In this document: positions 61,405 to 64,000 of the stretch, piece after piece
Position numbering within the stretch: the first letter of the stretch is position 1
Layout of the letters: the number at the start of each line of letters is the position of its first letter
Assembly: GCF_051014445.1 (NCBI RefSeq)
Contig: NC_135147.1
Coordinates: 25,138,479-25,202,478 of the forward strand
Direction of reading: 5' to 3'
Origin: Colletes latitarsis
Taxonomy: Eukaryota > Arthropoda > Insecta > Hymenoptera > Colletidae
Length of the DNA stretch: 64,000 bases
Translations under genes and position numbers: made by a program
The notes under the pieces: model-generated
Database searches by the model: none
The model's input: only the letters and a program-made list of their open reading frames with translations
What the model was told of the DNA's origin: nothing

Positions 61405-62654
61405 CGTCGGCGTGGCCACGAAGAGGATTAGGATACTGGCCCGAGGAATTTGGATAATCCGAATTTCCTCGTGGCAGTGTAGAAAAAGGCTCCTCTGGCC
61501 CGGACTCGGCCTTCTTCTTCTTCTTCCTCGGATCACATCCTTCGGAGCGGGGATCCGCGGCTCGCTGCGACACCGCGCGGCTTCCGTTTACGGGTTACTT
61601 CCTGGCGATTTTCACGACAGTTAAGGCCCCGGGCGCCGCCATCTTGTACACAGACACTTGTTTCGTCGGTCCTGTCGAGTACGACCTCCTCCATGTCGCT
61701 AGGTATCTTATGCTAAGACAGAGATATCCAGTGATTTTTCGATACTTTAGAAACCACGAATTGTATTTTGGCCTTGTACAAGGCCCGTTCATATTGAATT
61801 CATTTTTGCAGCATCATTGAGCATTTTCAATAAACGTAACGCTCGTTCGAGAAATACTCTGATTGGTTCGCATTTATCTAGCTATTGATATTCTTCAATT
61901 GGCGCAGCCCGCCCTTTGATTATTAAAGTTTTATTATTAATTGTTATTTATAGTTCTTTGCTTTAGAAATGATAAATAATTGTAAATCATGACTAAGATT
62001 ACAAATAGTTAAAATCGTTCATCGCTACACCTAATGACAAAGAATGAAAAACCAAATACTTGTAGTTACATAATAAAGAAATAGTCATTTTCATCAAATA
62101 TTTGTAATCGTTTCATAATTATAGACAAAATCAATTTATTTTTCTCTTCAAATCGTATATACACAGAAAAGTGTAAACGGCCAATCACTGTCGAATAAAT
62201 GGACAATTACATTTTTTTAATGTAAATTGTTGACTTGTTAATATAAATTTTATTTACTTTTCGATTATTATGCCTTCCCCAAACTATTTATATTGATTTC
62301 ATTCTCAAATTTGTTAAATCAGAAATAATAATTCATTATTTATCTAACACTCAAAGAGCTAATCACTGTACTGTTTACTTTGACTTATCACAGATGTTTG
62401 TGTTTCGTATTACGTATTAAAGGATGAATTAATTAAGTAGTAATATTTGTTAACATCTTCGGTATATTTTATGTAGTATACATGCAATATGTATATCTAT
62501 ATCAATAACCTAACCTAATCTAACCATAGTATTAATATTTACAGTATTAATTGTATATCTATACCATAGAATAAAATAAATTATTCAGTATCTCCAGGAA
62601 TATTTATACAATTATTAAGTTAGAGACCTCCGACTTTCAGTATTACTTGAGATT
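61405..62654. promoter_or_regulatory. Divergent promoter region, ZAD-ZnF / GASZ-like
   Basis: Head-to-head start codons lie 1.25 kb apart. Near 61,635-61,645 the minus strand reads AAGATGGCGGC, a YY1/Pho-type motif typical of housekeeping start sites, within a GC-rich patch (61.5-61.65 kb). An interstitial telomere-like tract, AACCTAACCTAATCTAACC, is at 62,507-62,525. No ankyrin-repeat exon or other coding segment is visible here. Confidence 0.5.
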
Positions 62655-63659
62655 ATGGATAGTTGCTATGATCCTCTTAATTTTACTAAACGAACAGCTA
62701 CCCTACTGCATGGTTTGGGTGCACCTGAATTAATACCAGAATGCAAAAAAAGAAATATATCAACTGACGTACTGCATAAGCTCAGTACACAGGAATTTAT
62801 AATGTTAGGTAAATTAAACAAATTTGAAAATTAAAAGAAAATTGCTGCAAAGATAAAAGATGTCTTTGTTTATCTTCTTTGAATGAACAAAAATTCTTTG
62901 CCATAAACTTATTATTTGAATGTTTTATTGGATTACTAATATACTATGTTTCTATAATTTTATACATTATATCTAGTCTAAATGACTTTATTACAGGCAT
63001 CAATCCCGAAAAGGCTGAAGAAATAAAAAATGCTTTAAACATAAAGAAAGGATTTGGCATCCCCATAACAAATGTTTCAGAAAGGTAGGAACTAGTTTTT
63101 CCTTTCAAGTATTTTTAAATAATAATATTATTTCATAAAAAATAATTTAAAGTAATATAAAAAGTTATTCTCTAGGCTTTAAATATAGATAATTTAGATA
63201 ATTAACTAATGAACAGAAAAACATGTGAACTTTTTAGGCTTCAACATTATCTTGAGATAATTAAGAATGAAGAGCAACATTTATCTCTGATACAAGCATT
63301 TGTAGCATACTGTAGATTAAGGCTTGTGAAAGAGAGGATTAATATATTTGTTAATCCCAACAAATGTTTAAGTGCTTCTGAGATATTACCAATTTCTGCT
63401 AATGCAACATTGATAGAACTGGAAGAAGCAGAACAAAATCTTTCTGAACTGGAAAAATTCATCTTAAAGGTATTTAAAGTTATTCAGAATAATAATAATT
63501 TTCAAGACCTGATTCCATACAACAACATGATTGAATTTCTATTATTTCCTTTTACAGTTACAAGACAAACCAAAACGAACTAATACTCGTCAACTCTATT
63601 TCTTGATTAGTGGAATAGGATTAGTGGCAATTGTATTATTAAAGATGTGTATGCCCTAA
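62655..63659 (+). CDS. Gasz: GASZ/ASZ1-like protein: SAM domain plus tail anchor, without ankyrin repeats
   Basis: GASZ is an outer-mitochondrial scaffold of the piRNA pathway with ankyrin repeats, a SAM domain, a short coil and a C-terminal membrane anchor. Here four exons join in phase (62,655-62,808; 62,997-63,084; 63,238-63,469; 63,558-63,659) to 191 residues. The SAM-like part (about residues 17-65) has LLHGLGAPELIPECKKRNIS, TQEFIMLGINPEKAEEIKNA; helical linker follows; the end is a membrane segment, LYFLISGIGLVAIVLLKM, with a four-residue tail. The SAM sequence and layout match the C-terminal half of vertebrate ASZ1 as I remember it. Ankyrin repeats are absent from the window upstream. 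A CTTTCAG acceptor directly before, at 62,640, leaves a frame open to the ATG, so a missing upstream exon is possible. The assignment is inference. Confidence 0.6.
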
Positions 63660-63686
63660 TTATTTCGATGTGAACAATGTATAAAT

Positions 63687-63692
63687 AATAAA
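63687..63692 (+). terminator. Poly(A) signal of the GASZ-like gene
   Basis: AATAAA 28 bp after the stop codon, in a run of ATAAATAATAAATAA. Confidence 0.55.
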
Positions 63693-64000
63693 TAAGCATT
63701 TTTATTTACACGATGTATGTACATTCATTATAAATTAGTAATGAAAATTATTATGTACTACAGTTATATATAACAAAAATGAAATTAAACAAACAAAATT
63801 CGATTCTATCGAATTTCTATCGAGATTTCTCGATATTGTTTTCATCGTGACATCGAACAATGACATTATTAATGATGTTAGTAATGCAAATTGAACATAT
63901 CATTTATCGTATTGTGTTTACAAATTTTACTTTTAATATTCTATAAATGATAGGATCAATGATATTGTAATATTAAATTTTGAATTTTGCATTGATTGAA
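63693..64000. other. Downstream AT-rich end of the window
   Basis: No feature recognised after the GASZ-like poly(A) signal. A short TCGATTCTATCGAATTTCTA stretch is repetitive but not informative. Confidence 0.4.

Noticed and set aside
62507..62525. AACCTAACCTAATCTAACC as evidence for a chromosome end
   Set aside because: Only about four imperfect TTAGG units with genes on both sides; an interstitial tract, not a telomere.

Overview
The window is nuclear DNA from an insect, most likely a bee or another aculeate hymenopteran. The reasons are short GT-AG introns, AT-rich spacers mixed with CpG-rich stretches, a gene set whose proteins read as insect orthologs (RGS19/20-type RGS, VRK1/ballchen, NEMF/Caliban, RpS16, insect chitinases, LYPLAL1, Rpn3, a GAS1/GFR-like protein, a ZAD zinc-finger protein, a GASZ-like protein), a short interstitial (TTAGG)n tract, and small piggyBac-like and pogo/Tigger-like elements. 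The species cannot be named from the sequence. All gene models were built by eye from reading frames, splice sites and intron phase; no search was run.

Layout. 1-12.9 kb: an RGS gene on the + strand (exons 996-1315, 4991-5375, 6262-6498) and a long CpG-rich stretch with no recognisable gene after it. 12.9-22 kb: a repeat-rich region without any known gene. It holds a 108-bp tandem repeat, a striking array of short monomers built on TCGCAACNCTA and AACGCGA (14.8-16.35 kb), a pair of duplicated hairpins, an LTR-like segment, several tandem duplications and a candidate small spliced gene on the minus strand with a duplicated exon. 22.4-24.5 kb: VRK1-type kinase (+). 25.1-29.25 kb: NEMF/Caliban (-), convergent with the kinase. 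30.0-31.3 kb: RpS16 (-). 32.1-37.0 kb: two tandem chitinase paralogs (-) with identical exon lengths. 38.3-39.2 kb: LYPLAL1-like serine hydrolase (-). 41.0-42.5 kb: proteasome subunit Rpn3 (+). 43.6-44.9 kb: GAS1/GFR-alpha-like cysteine-rich protein (-), whose 5' noncoding exon may lie near 47.6 kb. 45-52.5 kb: AT-rich sequence with dispersed repeats. 52.6-61.4 kb: a 14-exon, roughly 1987-residue ZAD plus about 30-finger C2H2 protein (-). 62.7-63.7 kb: a GASZ-like SAM plus tail-anchor protein (+), head to head with the zinc-finger gene.

Most genes are housekeeping: translation and ribosome quality control (RpS16, NEMF), protein turnover (Rpn3), chromatin kinase (VRK1), lipid/ester hydrolysis (LYPLAL1). 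Others are developmental or tissue-specific: RGS, chitinases, GAS1-like, ZAD-ZnF. They do not form one pathway. The observations most worth following up are the monomer array at 14.8-16.35 kb, the apparent absence of ankyrin repeats from the GASZ-like gene, the spliced minus-strand transcript candidate beside the array, and the repeated three-finger module in the ZAD protein.
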